64,000 nt of DNA from an uncultured Prevotella sp. (lineage in GTDB: Bacteria > Bacteroidota > Bacteroidia > Bacteroidales > Bacteroidaceae), in NCBI GenBank assembly GCA_944320355.1, contig CALUHC010000030.1:1-64000 (forward strand). The letters run 5' to 3'. Both the position numbers and the translations under genes were made by a program. Of this stretch, positions 9,301 to 17,026 are shown piece by piece. The number at the start of each line of letters is the position of its first letter. The first letter of the stretch is position 1. Under the pieces are notes generated by a model. The model worked only from the letters and a program-made list of their open reading frames with translations, was not told the DNA's origin and made no database searches.

Positions 9301-10480
9301 CATCCAGGGTGGCGACACAATCATAGACCGCAACGAAGGTCTTACGCTCTCGCGTGCGCTCACCGTGGAGGGCGGCGCGATAGTGAATGTGCAGGCCAAC
9401 CGCGCCGAGAGCAACACCATATACACCGAGAGCGCCATCACTCTGGGCGAGGGCGCGATACTACAGGTAAACGGCGGCATCATAGACGAGGCTCCATACA
9501 ACAAGACGGAGTATCGTGTGTTCACGTCGTCCGCCCTTAACATCACCGGCACATTTGCAGAGATACAGCCTGCTACGCCCGGCGAAGGCCAGACGTGGGA
9601 CACCTCCGACCTCTACACCGAGGGTATACTGCGCGTTGTGGGCGGCGAGGACAACCCCGATCCCGGCCAGGGCGGCGAGGACAACCCCGACGTGCAGGAG
9701 TACCGCAAGTGGGATTTCACCTCATGGAGCACGGCCACCCAGACCAACCTTGAGGCCGAGGCAAGCGCATACATAGCAGAGCCGTGGCCCGAGCAAGGCA
9801 CGGAGACGGGCTGGCGCCGCTACGAGAAGGACGGCGGAGCCACCGATGATGACCCGCTGCGCGCACCGAACACCGTTTACTGGTTCGGCAGCAAGATAAG
9901 CGAGCCGACTGAACTCAAGGCCGACGGAGTGACCATAGCGGAGACCGAAGGACTGGTGTTCAACAACGTGACCGCACTCAATAACACCATAGCCGTGGCC
10001 ATAGACTATCCCGAAACGAGCATCGGCACATACGCAGGAGGCTCTTATCTTTGGCTCAACGGCGAGGGAATACAGTTCACTATCCCCGGTGTGCTGCCCG
10101 GACAGAAGATACTCATGGAGGTAGAGTCGCACCGGAGCACCGAAGGACGTGGCGTAAGTCTCTCTGTGGACGGACAGGAAATTGGACGCGAAGAACCAGT
10201 CGCCAAGACCTCATACGAGTGGACAGTGCCTCTCAACCTTGGCACAAAACTCGTCGATGTGCTCGTAACTACCACGAAGGGTTGCCACATCTATCTCATC
10301 GAGGCAGGCAATGCAGATCTAATCAGCACCGGTATCAGCGAGGTAAACACCGATGACGGCATGCTAAATGGCAACGTATATACTGTAGATGGGATTCTTG
10401 TGCGCAAGGCAGGAGAGACACTCAACGGACTGCCCAAAGGTATTTACGTTGTGGATGGCAAAAAGATTGCTGTGAAATGA
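6380..10480 (+). CDS. secreted multidomain pectate lyase (PL1) with FnIII and beta-strand repeats
   Basis: A 1366-residue exported protein. After a signal peptide (about 1-24, ending CADAQ), residues 25-330 form a PL1-type pectate lyase fold: FPGAQGWGRFATGG, GSLRDAI, SFSWGLDETFS and many NN-rich parallel beta-helix turns. A calcium-type linker DTDGDGMPDEWEQANGTDP lies near 383, then a fibronectin III domain (about 434-523). A long stretch (about 600-1085) carries autotransporter-associated beta-strand repeats such as GANVYSGTTTVNGGSL near 914. A GGEDNPDPGQ-type linker leads to a C-terminal beta-rich domain and a tail ending KGIYVVDGKKIAVK. This tail type recurs in secreted Bacteroidales proteins and probably serves sorting. 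There is no autotransporter barrel. It should cleave polygalacturonate outside the cytoplasm. Confidence 0.9.
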   Translation: MNQKITALLLGLLFAGGNLCADAQQLAFPGAQGWGRFATGGRAGEVYHVTNLNDSGTGSLRDAISRPNRIIVFDVSGVINISSRLVFENNLYVAGQTAPGEGITVYGNGVSFSGADNIIVRYIRFRMGKNGDSGKDCAGIANGTDMIFDHCSFSWGLDETFSINPDGKGTDPQDITISNCIMGQGLLSHSAGGLMQADNITLYRNLYCDNSTRNNKVKGMQQYVNNIVYNWSNGCYLMGGDSQGSSYVNVTNNLFINGPSGGGNAITSGNADFHIYAIDNWQDRNRNGVLDPYEIPRDEYTGGPTFSEEPYDYPELDTWQSSELVEKLLPEVGASLPYRDMVDFYMVHQVKSFGTEGALISTEEQLPIGVPSSWTLKEFEKPVDTDGDGMPDEWEQANGTDPSKDDAMTIAANGYANIENYVNSLTKDNRPLFLRVPVLVEAAETTPTSITIGWSDYTEDEDGFIIEQKDGEGWKELARTAADAEQYAVEGLEPGSSYTFRICAYKGEELSDYAELEAKTKPEPVEMVDCDTFVGDENNWLIAPAEDSTITLTEAVSKEAIVVRTDADVLITGEGSIEGSGSLNKTRGGTLTVETENGYTGQTVLHDGVFSFNTLKNGGERSAIGASFEFAQNWIWNGGTWSYTGPSTSTNRSAMLYKDTEFNIANDVTVSMTGGIEGDGNLAISGQGTLEPASADFFKYNGNTVLKDGATLNLTYVKQLTDKMVYVDEADAAQSLVLAGGNFTVEGGNGLYLTYAFPIEALEGTYSTFSVNKNCSINCDVTGTGTIEYRIPYVREYVKGDWSKFYGTLVANGVGTESDGSQLMFDSSFDGMPNTKIYLKGNARMVCWATNDEQYIGGLSGDNGTYLSASSKNTTSAKMIWHVGGANTDETFNGVIDNKTSAGRDANTSIVKEGSGIWRLTGANVYSGTTTVNGGSLVVNGRNSGTGTYTVNDGATLAGEGTVGGAVTLKEGAIIQGGDTIIDRNEGLTLSRALTVEGGAIVNVQANRAESNTIYTESAITLGEGAILQVNGGIIDEAPYNKTEYRVFTSSALNITGTFAEIQPATPGEGQTWDTSDLYTEGILRVVGGEDNPDPGQGGEDNPDVQEYRKWDFTSWSTATQTNLEAEASAYIAEPWPEQGTETGWRRYEKDGGATDDDPLRAPNTVYWFGSKISEPTELKADGVTIAETEGLVFNNVTALNNTIAVAIDYPETSIGTYAGGSYLWLNGEGIQFTIPGVLPGQKILMEVESHRSTEGRGVSLSVDGQEIGREEPVAKTSYEWTVPLNLGTKLVDVLVTTTKGCHIYLIEAGNADLISTGISEVNTDDGMLNGNVYTVDGILVRKAGETLNGLPKGIYVVDGKKIAVK

Positions 10481-10521
10481 CGACACAGTAAGCGCATATA
10501 AGCCACAAGCGGTCATTATAC

Positions 10522-10557
10522 AGCCGAATGCTTGTCCCTTTGTGTCTGTATTCGGCT
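10522..10557 (+). terminator. hairpin after the pectate lyase gene
   Basis: AGCCGAAT at 10522-10529 pairs with ATTCGGCT at 10550-10557 around a 20-nt loop, 40 nt after the stop. There is no clear T-run, so termination is uncertain. Confidence 0.35.
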
Positions 10558-10561
10558 TCCA

Positions 10562-10627
10562 AAACGCTTCCATTCTCTTGTCGACAAAGGAAATCTGCAA
10601 TCTGTCGGCAAAAGAATGGAAGCGTTT
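10562..10627. repeat. long palindrome, R family, copy 1
   Basis: AAACGCTTCCATTC (10562-10575) pairs perfectly with GAATGGAAGCGTTT (10614-10627), and the inner TTGTCGACA/TGTCGGCAA extends the stem. The internal GTCGACAAAG and AAATCTGC segments also occur in the palindromes at 15113 and 34414. Confidence 0.7.
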
Positions 10628-10714
10628 GAACTCTAATGGTTTGGGATAAAAGCAAATATGAATATCCACAAACAGCCCAAACGCTCTACGCCTGCCAGTA
10701 GACACGCGCCGCCA

Positions 10715-10932
10715 TTAACATTAGTATGTTAATGACAACAGAAAAGGCCGTATTGGCCAAACACCTGATATTCAACAAGTTGCAAAACGAATCGTTTTTC
10801 CTTGCGAAATGTGCCGTTTTGCAGGTCAAAACAGGCCGTATTGCAGTGCGAAACGGCACATACGGAAACTCAAGGCGGCAGAAGCTATTTTTTAGTTGTA
10901 TATCTGCAAGTATGGGCAGATTGCGGATATTC
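10715..10932 (+). repeat. dispersed 22-nt array element, type I, copy 2
   Basis: The left palindrome TTAACATTAGTATGTTAA (10715-10732) is followed by units starting at 10785, 10807, 10829 and 10851, exactly 22 nt apart. Cores: AAACGAATCGTTT, AAATGTGCCGTTT, AAACAGGCCGTAT and a decayed AAACGGCACATAC. The right flank holds GTATATCTGCAAGTATGGGC and then AGATTGCGGATATTC. Confidence 0.85.
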
Positions 10933-10948
10933 AAAAAAGCAAAAATAA

Positions 10949-11023
10949 AGCTGAACAAAAAAGAACTGCACTCCAAAAGAGTTGTGTCTACTCTCCTGAA
11001 GTGCAGTTCTTTTTTATTCAGCT
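10949..11023. terminator. very long hairpin, probable bidirectional terminator
   Basis: The 24-nt arms 10949-10972 and 11000-11023 differ at one base pair, and weaker pairing continues inward to a 3-nt loop. The stem contains AAAAAAGAACTGCACT and its complement, so each strand ends a strong stem with a T-run. It sits between convergent genes, which fits termination in both directions. Confidence 0.7.
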
Positions 11024-11193
11024 CCACTTTCCAACACCACAGTCTGTCTATCGCTCACAGACTGAATAAAAGTATTGCGAAAAATTGCGAGACAACTGCC
11101 ATGGCGAACCTCTAAAATCTGCATGATTGCAAATCCATCCGGTTCTGTTGAGGCCATCCATGAATCAGCAGTGAGAATTAACAACAGTCGTTA

Positions 11194-13353
11194 TCAGTCT
11201 TCTTTCTCCTGTTCTGCCTCATGCTCCTTGACAAGCTGCTGCTGAATATCGTTAGGCACAAGTTCGTAGCTTGCGAACTTTGTCGTGAACGAAGCGCGAC
11301 CACCAGTAAGCGAACTTAACGATATGCTATAGTTGGAAAGTTCCTTGAGAGGTATCTTGGCCTGCAACTTCTGGTAGCCAGCCTCGCTGTCCATTCCCAT
11401 TATCATCGCACGACGCCCCTGCAAATCGCTCATCACGTCGCCCATAAAATCAGCAGGCACATATACTTCAAGATCATATATAGGCTCCAGGATCTTAGGC
11501 CCTGCATCTTTGAACGCCGCAGCAAACGCATTTCGGCCGGCCAGCATAAACGACAATTCGTTAGAGTCAACGGGGTGCATCTTGCCGTCATATACGATGA
11601 CGCGCACATCGCGAGCGTAACTTCCTGTAAGTGGACCACGCTCCATACGCTCCATCACGCCCTTGAGTATAGCGGGCATGAAGCGGGCATCGATAGCACC
11701 ACCCACAACAGAATTGATGAACACAAGCTTTCCGCCCCACTCCAAGTCTATTTCTTCTTTTCCCTTGATGTTCATGCGGTATTCCTGCCCACCAAACTTG
11801 AACACTGTCGGATCTGGCATACCCTCTGCGTATGGCTCTACGATAAGGTGAACCTCGCCAAACTGCCCAGCTCCACCCGACTGCTTTTTGTGACGATACT
11901 CTGCACGGGCTGCCTTAGTGATGGTCTCTCGATAAGGTATCTTTGGCTCCTCGAATACCACTTGTATCTTTTCATTGTTCTCCAAACGCCACTTCAACGT
12001 GCGAAGATGGAACTCACCCTGTCCGTGAACTATTGTCTGACGCAGTTCCTTGCTCTGCTCGATAACCCATGTCGGATCCTCTTGCCGCATTTTGAGCAGT
12101 GCAGCCATCATCTTTTCAGTTTCTTGCTCGTTCACAGCCTTAATGGCACGCGAGTATTTCGAGTTTGGATATTTGATGAAATCATACTTATAGTCACAGT
12201 CTTTCTCATTGAGCGCATTGCCAGTCTTGACATCCTTCAGCTTGACAGTACAGCCTATGTCGCCTGCACACATCTCATCAACAGGAAGGCGGTTGGCTCC
12301 GGCGCAAGCGAACAATTGAGCCACGCGCTCCTTCGAGCCACGGTCTGCATTAGTCAAATCCGAACCGGCCTTTACGGTTCCACTCATCACCTTGAAGTAA
12401 GAGACCTCACCAATATGTGGTTCCATACCCGTCTTGAAGAAGTAAAGCGAGGTAGGTCCATCGCTCTTCGGCTCTATTTCCTCGCCCCTCGTATCGTGGA
12501 CTTTCGGCATATCACTAACAAAAGGCACCACATTGCCGAGGAATTCCATCAATCTACGCACACCCATATCCTTGCCTGCGCACACACAGAACACGGGGAA
12601 GATGCTCCTCGTCACCAAACCAGCACGTATGCCGGCGCGCATCTCGTCCTCTGTGAGCGTCTCCTCTTCAAAAAATTTCTCCATGAGAGCCTCGTCGTTC
12701 TCTGCCGCAGCCTCGACGAGAGCCTTATGCAGCTCCATTGCCTTGTCCATCTCCTCAGCCGGAATGTCCTCAATGATTGGCGCGCCACCCTCGGGCTTCC
12801 ATGAGTATTTCTTCATCAGCAACACATCTATAAGCGAATTGAAGCCTGAGCCAGTCGCTATAGGGTACTGAATCTGCACACACTTGGGGCCATAAATATC
12901 TTTCATCTGTGAAACCACAGCATCAAAGTCACACTTGTCACTGTCTAACTGATTCACAAGAAAGATTACCGGCTTTTTTAATTTCTCCGTATATCGGAAG
13001 TTATTTTGGGTTCCGACTTCCGGCCCATATTGGCCGTTTATAAGGATTACAGCCTGATCCGTAACATTCAGAGCTGTAATCGCCCCCCCAACAAAATCGT
13101 CAGAACCGGGGCAGTCTATGATATTCAGCTTCTTGTTGTTCCACTCAACATGAAACACCGTAGAGAAAACGGAGTAACCGTATTCCTGTTCCACGGGAAA
13201 ATAGTCACTAACTGTGTTTTTGGCTTCTACGGAACCGCGGCGCTTGATTATGCCGGCCTCGTAAAGCATTGCTTCGGCAAGAGTGGTCTTGCCGCTACCC
13301 GCACTGCCAAGCAGCGCGATGTTCTTAATCTCGTTTGTCTGATATACTCTCAT
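11194..13353 (-). CDS. elongation factor G-like translation GTPase (paralogue)
   Basis: A 719-residue protein with EF-G domain order. GTPase motifs are G1 GSAGSGKT (about 16-23), G3 DCPGSDD in place of the usual DTPGH, and G4 NQLDSDK. Later segments GGAGQFGEVHLIVEP and SFMLAGRNAFAAAFKDA correspond to EF-G domains IV and V. The altered G3 and standalone position away from ribosomal protein genes mark it as the EF-G-like paralogue common in Bacteroidetes rather than housekeeping FusA. It presumably acts on the ribosome, but its exact role is not established. The ATG at 13353 lies 137 nt from the divergent hemW. Confidence 0.85.
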   Translation of the reverse strand: MRVYQTNEIKNIALLGSAGSGKTTLAEAMLYEAGIIKRRGSVEAKNTVSDYFPVEQEYGYSVFSTVFHVEWNNKKLNIIDCPGSDDFVGGAITALNVTDQAVILINGQYGPEVGTQNNFRYTEKLKKPVIFLVNQLDSDKCDFDAVVSQMKDIYGPKCVQIQYPIATGSGFNSLIDVLLMKKYSWKPEGGAPIIEDIPAEEMDKAMELHKALVEAAAENDEALMEKFFEEETLTEDEMRAGIRAGLVTRSIFPVFCVCAGKDMGVRRLMEFLGNVVPFVSDMPKVHDTRGEEIEPKSDGPTSLYFFKTGMEPHIGEVSYFKVMSGTVKAGSDLTNADRGSKERVAQLFACAGANRLPVDEMCAGDIGCTVKLKDVKTGNALNEKDCDYKYDFIKYPNSKYSRAIKAVNEQETEKMMAALLKMRQEDPTWVIEQSKELRQTIVHGQGEFHLRTLKWRLENNEKIQVVFEEPKIPYRETITKAARAEYRHKKQSGGAGQFGEVHLIVEPYAEGMPDPTVFKFGGQEYRMNIKGKEEIDLEWGGKLVFINSVVGGAIDARFMPAILKGVMERMERGPLTGSYARDVRVIVYDGKMHPVDSNELSFMLAGRNAFAAAFKDAGPKILEPIYDLEVYVPADFMGDVMSDLQGRRAMIMGMDSEAGYQKLQAKIPLKELSNYSISLSSLTGGRASFTTKFASYELVPNDIQQQLVKEHEAEQEKED

Positions 13354-13442
13354 ATCGTCATAGATTTAAGTTGGTACTTAAGATTTATTCGGCCTCTAAG
13401 GTAGCGTTTTTCTTCGAGAAGCACAATTATTATCAGGCAAAG

Positions 13443-13474
13443 TTTGCGGTGGTTAAGCAAAATTAGTATTTTTG
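13443..13474 (+). promoter_or_regulatory. Bacteroidetes-type promoter of hemW
   Basis: TTTG at 13443-13446 and TATTTTTG at 13467-13474 are separated by 20 nt, an excellent match to the TTTG/TAnnTTTG consensus. Transcription should begin near 13481, leaving a leader of about 10 nt. Confidence 0.75.
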
Positions 13475-13490
13475 CATTTAAATTCAAACA

Positions 13491-14603
13491 ATGTCAGGTC
13501 TATACATTCATATTCCATTCTGCAAAAGCCGCTGCCTGTATTGTGGTTTTTACTCCACGACACGGGGTGACACCGCCGGACAATATGTAGACGCTCTATG
13601 TGGCGAACTCAAGCTGCGCAAATGCTATATCAACGAGCCGCCACATACTATATACATAGGCGGAGGCACGCCAAGCCAACTGCCTCTCCCACTCTTGCGC
13701 CGCTTGTTTGATGCCATAGACACAAGCCAAGCTGAAGAAATCACCATGGAGTGCAACCCAGACGACATAACTCCCGAGTTCGCAAAAGCGATAAGCCACC
13801 TACCAATAAACAGGATAAGCATGGGAGCACAGACTTTCAGTGATGCGCGACTACGATTCCTATGCCGCCGGCACAAGGCTGCCGACGTGACTTGTGCAGT
13901 CACCCGACTGCGCCAAGCTGGCATCAGAAACATAAGCATCGACCTCATGTATGGCTTCCCTGGCGAAACCATTGATGAGTGGCAGGCCGACATATATGCC
14001 GCTCTGTCATTAGAGGTTGAGCACCTGTCGGCATACTGTCTGTCGTTTGAAGAAGGAACCCCACTCCACACCATGCTCATGCAAGGCCGTGTGAAAGAAA
14101 ATGACGAGGAAACGTGCCGCGCAATGTACGAGACATTGACAGACCGACTGACCTCCGCCGGCTATGAGCACTATGAGATTAGTAACTTCGCGCACCAAGG
14201 CTACAGATCGAGACACAATAGTGGATACTGGCAATCTGTGCCTTACATGGGCATAGGCGCGGCAGCCCACTCTTTCAACATAAACAGCAGGCAATGGAAT
14301 GTGGCCGACATTGACACTTACATTGACTCCATTGAACACAACACAGTGCCGGCAGAACGCGAAGAACTTGATATCCCCACACGCTACAATGACACAGTAA
14401 TGCTTTCACTACGGACCTGTGAAGGCATAGACCTTGACGCTGTCAGACAAGATTTCGGCCATAGCTACGCCACACTATGCCTGCGGCAGGCCGCAACCTA
14501 CATTGACAATGGCCTGCTTGAACACGTAGCCAACCGGCTGCGCCTCACTCGCAGAGGCCTGTTCGTGAGCGACATGATAATGAGTGACCTCATGGACGCT
14601 TAG
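13491..14603 (+). CDS. hemW: radical SAM HemW-like protein
   Basis: 370 residues. The N-terminus MSGLYIHIPFC and the cluster motif CKSRCLYC (CxxxCxxC, 10-17) identify a radical SAM protein of the HemW/HemN-like family. The GGGTPSQLP segment and the QTFSD / HKAADV / FPGETIDEW series are family features. Members were long labelled oxygen-independent coproporphyrinogen III oxidase; characterised HemW proteins are haem-binding chaperones that deliver haem to respiratory proteins, and that role is preferred here. It is expected in the cytoplasm or at the membrane. It is transcribed alone from the promoter at 13443. Confidence 0.88.
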   Translation: MSGLYIHIPFCKSRCLYCGFYSTTRGDTAGQYVDALCGELKLRKCYINEPPHTIYIGGGTPSQLPLPLLRRLFDAIDTSQAEEITMECNPDDITPEFAKAISHLPINRISMGAQTFSDARLRFLCRRHKAADVTCAVTRLRQAGIRNISIDLMYGFPGETIDEWQADIYAALSLEVEHLSAYCLSFEEGTPLHTMLMQGRVKENDEETCRAMYETLTDRLTSAGYEHYEISNFAHQGYRSRHNSGYWQSVPYMGIGAAAHSFNINSRQWNVADIDTYIDSIEHNTVPAEREELDIPTRYNDTVMLSLRTCEGIDLDAVRQDFGHSYATLCLRQAATYIDNGLLEHVANRLRLTRRGLFVSDMIMSDLMDA

Positions 14604-14821
14604 CCGATTGCCACAAACCACCATCCCGTAAGCTCCAAACCGGCTTATATCCATACCCCACGCCCGCGAAAGCACTTCCAAAACATTCCGCCACAAATGA
14701 GTTTTATTCACGCAGCTTACAAGCATACCACAACGCAAAATCTCAATGTCGACAAATAGTCTGAGCCACGAACATGACCATACAAGTCTACTTTCACAAC
14801 ACAGCCCAAATCCAGTTTGCA

Positions 14822-15050
14822 GTTAACATAAATAAGTTAACAGCACCAAAGTGTCACAAAACATAGAGTAGCCTGAAGATCAATAAGTTACAAAAGATAC
14901 CGTTTGAGCTTTCGAAACGGTCTGTTTCAGAACATAAAATGTGCCATATTGAAGCATGAAATATGCCGTTTTACAATCCAATATGGTACAGACATAAAGG
15001 CAAGGTCACACCGACTGCTTTTAATTATACACTTGCAAGTATAGCAATCC
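14822..15050 (+). repeat. dispersed 22-nt array element, type I, copy 3
   Basis: The left palindrome GTTAAC..GTTAAC (14822-14841) is followed by units starting at 14893, 14915, 14937, 14959 and 14981, each exactly 22 nt after the last. Cores are decayed forms of AAACG-N3-CGTTT (for example AAACGGTCTGTTT and AAATATGCCGTTT). The right flank reads TAATTATACACTTGCAAGTA. Confidence 0.82.
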
Positions 15051-15112
15051 CTGCAAACCCCAATTGGTCATTGGAACGCTGTGGGATATGTTTTGTCACT
15101 TCCCCTGTTTTT

Positions 15113-15230
15113 CAAGTGATTTTGTCCTGTTGCCACGCAGATTGTATGCCGGTTTGTCCCAACTTAGCCTGCTATGCCTTCGACAAAGACAGCAGCAAAT
15201 CTGCGCGACAACAGAATGAAAGTACTTTTG
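15113..15230. repeat. long palindrome, R family, copy 2
   Basis: The arms 15113-15144 (CAAGTGATTTTGTCCTGTTG and on) and 15196-15230 (ending AGAATGAAAGTACTTTTG) are imperfect reverse complements. The centre contains CCTTCGACAAAGAC and CAAATCTGCGC, shared with the palindrome at 34414. Confidence 0.65.
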
Positions 15231-15264
15231 CCCCTAAAGACAGATTGGAATTAAAAAAGAGACA

Positions 15265-15945
15265 TCATTTTTCGCACTTATCATACCACTCACGCAGCAA
15301 TCCCCTTGGAGTTCCTCCACTGACCATGCCGTCAAGCACGGTCTTGGCTTCGCTTTTCTTACCCATGAGCAGTAATACGTCCACCTTTGAAATCATATAG
15401 TCCGCATTGCCTGGTTGCAGTCGTATTGCCTGATTCCAGTCATATAGAGCCGCGTCGTATGCCTTAAGGTCTTTTTCAAGGGCAGCACGAGCGGCAAAAA
15501 CTATGCTGCTGTCTGGAAACTGTTCTACAAGGCGGTTCATCTCGTCCATGGCCTCGCCGTTCTGTTTTAGCTTCATGTACGTATGGGCTAGACCAAGCCG
15601 AGCCTCCATATTGTAAGGAGTCACGGCAAGGAATGCCAGGTAATCATTCTTGGCCAACTCATATCGGCGCAAATTGGTATTGGCGTATGCCCTATAGTAG
15701 AGCGCGGCAAGGTTTTGGGGTTCTTTGCCAAGCACGAGTGTGCACTCGTCTATGGCATACTCCCACTGATATAGCTGCAAGTTTATGGCCGCTTTCCGCA
15801 AGTGCAAGTCTGAAGAATAAGGTTTGGCGGCTATCTGCCGATTGAGCTCCGCAAGCGAGTCACGCCACTCTTGCATTGTCTGGGCCATAACATCACTGCA
15901 AGACATGACCGCCACGCAGACGGTCATAATCCACAACCGCCTCAA
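15265..15945 (-). CDS. exported TPR-repeat protein
   Basis: 226 residues with at least four tetratricopeptide repeats (for example [20 protein letters not shown] and [18 protein letters not shown]), expected to mediate protein contacts in the periplasm. The chosen start is a TTG at 15945 that overlaps the leuB stop by four bases (TTGA). It supplies the Arg-Arg needed for a signal peptide ([20 protein letters not shown], then AQ); the ATG at 15927 would lack any positive charge. VMSC could also serve as a lipobox. It is the last gene of the leu operon by position, although nothing in the sequence links it to amino acid synthesis. Confidence 0.78.
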   Translation of the reverse strand: MRRLWIMTVCVAVMSCSDVMAQTMQEWRDSLAELNRQIAAKPYSSDLHLRKAAINLQLYQWEYAIDECTLVLGKEPQNLAALYYRAYANTNLRRYELAKNDYLAFLAVTPYNMEARLGLAHTYMKLKQNGEAMDEMNRLVEQFPDSSIVFAARAALEKDLKAYDAALYDWNQAIRLQPGNADYMISKVDVLLLMGKKSEAKTVLDGMVSGGTPRGLLREWYDKCEK

Positions 15946-17009
15946 AGCCGCACGTTATTTATATAATCAACAATCCATGCCCCAACATCGCTTGTGCCGT
16001 AGTGGGCACCGCCTTCCACCTGTATTTCCGGTGTGCGCACGTTAGCATCGAGCGCGGCATCAACCGCCCTGCGAATCAGTGCGCCCTCGGCCTTGAGGTC
16101 GAAGTGCTCGAACATCATGGCTGCAGACAGAATCTGAGCCATTGGGTTGGCTACGTTCTGTCCCTTAGCCTGTGGCCACGAGCCGTGAACAGGCTCAAAC
16201 ACCGGCGTGCTCTCGCCCGTGGAGGCCGACGGCAACAACCCCATTGACCCGGATATGCAACTGCCTTCATCGGTCAGAATGTCGCCGAAAGTGTTCTCCG
16301 TCACCATAACGTCAAAGAATGTTGGTTCGGTTATCATACGCATGGCCGCGTTATCAACAAACATATAGTCAACATTCACGTCTGGATAGGCCGACTCCAT
16401 CTCCTTGGCTACCTGCCGCCACAGCCTGCTGGAGGCGAGCACATTGGCTTTATCGACCACGGTGAGGTGGCGGCGACGCCTGCGGGCGTAGGCAAAGCCC
16501 ACGTGCATGATGCGCTCTATCTCCGGACGCGTATAATAATTGGTGTCATACGCCTTGTCGTTATCTTGATATTTCTCGCCGAAATACATTCCGCCTGTAA
16601 GCTCACGGATGCACACAAAGTCAGCTCCATCTACGAGTTCGGGCCTCAACGGCGAGTTGTGCAGCAGGCACTTGAACGTCTGCACCGGGCGAATGTTGGC
16701 AAAGAGGCCGAGCTTCTTGCGCATGGCGAGCAGCCCCTGTTCAGGCCTCACCTTGGCCGTCGGGTCGTTGTCAAACTTTGTGTCGCCCACGGCGGCAAAG
16801 AGCACCGCATCGGCCTCCTTGCAGATACGATAGGTCTCGTCGGGAAATGGGTCGCCCACCATCTCTATGGCGTGCGCACCGCAAATGGCCTCACGGTACT
16901 CTATCTCATGGCCAAACTTAGCCGCTATTGAATCCGTAACGGCCACCCCTTGTCTCATTATCTCCGGCCCTATCCCGTCACCGGGCAGGACTGCAATCTT
17001 AAGTTTCAT
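15942..17009 (-). CDS. leuB: 3-isopropylmalate dehydrogenase
   Basis: 355 residues, usual length. It oxidises and decarboxylates 3-isopropylmalate with NAD+ in leucine synthesis, and the corresponding methylmalate when isoleucine is made through citramalate. Family signatures: [10 protein letters not shown] at 6-15, [12 protein letters not shown], and [27 protein letters not shown], which includes the family glycine-rich region. The start is the ATG at 17009, 17 bases after the cimA-like stop. Its stop overlaps the TTG of the TPR gene, suggesting translational coupling. Confidence 0.96.
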   Translation of the reverse strand: MKLKIAVLPGDGIGPEIMRQGVAVTDSIAAKFGHEIEYREAICGAHAIEMVGDPFPDETYRICKEADAVLFAAVGDTKFDNDPTAKVRPEQGLLAMRKKLGLFANIRPVQTFKCLLHNSPLRPELVDGADFVCIRELTGGMYFGEKYQDNDKAYDTNYYTRPEIERIMHVGFAYARRRRRHLTVVDKANVLASSRLWRQVAKEMESAYPDVNVDYMFVDNAAMRMITEPTFFDVMVTENTFGDILTDEGSCISGSMGLLPSASTGESTPVFEPVHGSWPQAKGQNVANPMAQILSAAMMFEHFDLKAEGALIRRAVDAALDANVRTPEIQVEGGAHYGTSDVGAWIVDYINNVRL

Positions 17010-17026
17010 ATCGTTGTCGTAAGTTA

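Larger units (their letters stand above)
10481..11193. other. convergent intergenic region packed with inverted repeats
   Basis: Between the convergent pectate lyase and EF-G-like genes. In order it holds a terminator-like hairpin (10522-10557), a long palindrome of the R family (10562-10627), a type I 22-nt array element (10715-10932) and a very long hairpin (10949-11023). The open frames here lie inside these repeats and are not called as genes. Confidence 0.7.
14604..15264. other. convergent intergenic region with two repeat elements
   Basis: Between the convergent hemW and TPR genes. Contains a type I 22-nt array element (14822-15050) and an R-family palindrome (15113-15230). Positions 14604-14820 show no gene or structure of note. 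Confidence 0.65.

Noticed and set aside
10785-10873. 22-nt arrays as a CRISPR array
   Set aside because: Period of 22 nt is too short, the repeated part is degenerate, the spacers are part of the consensus, copies are dispersed, and no cas gene is present.
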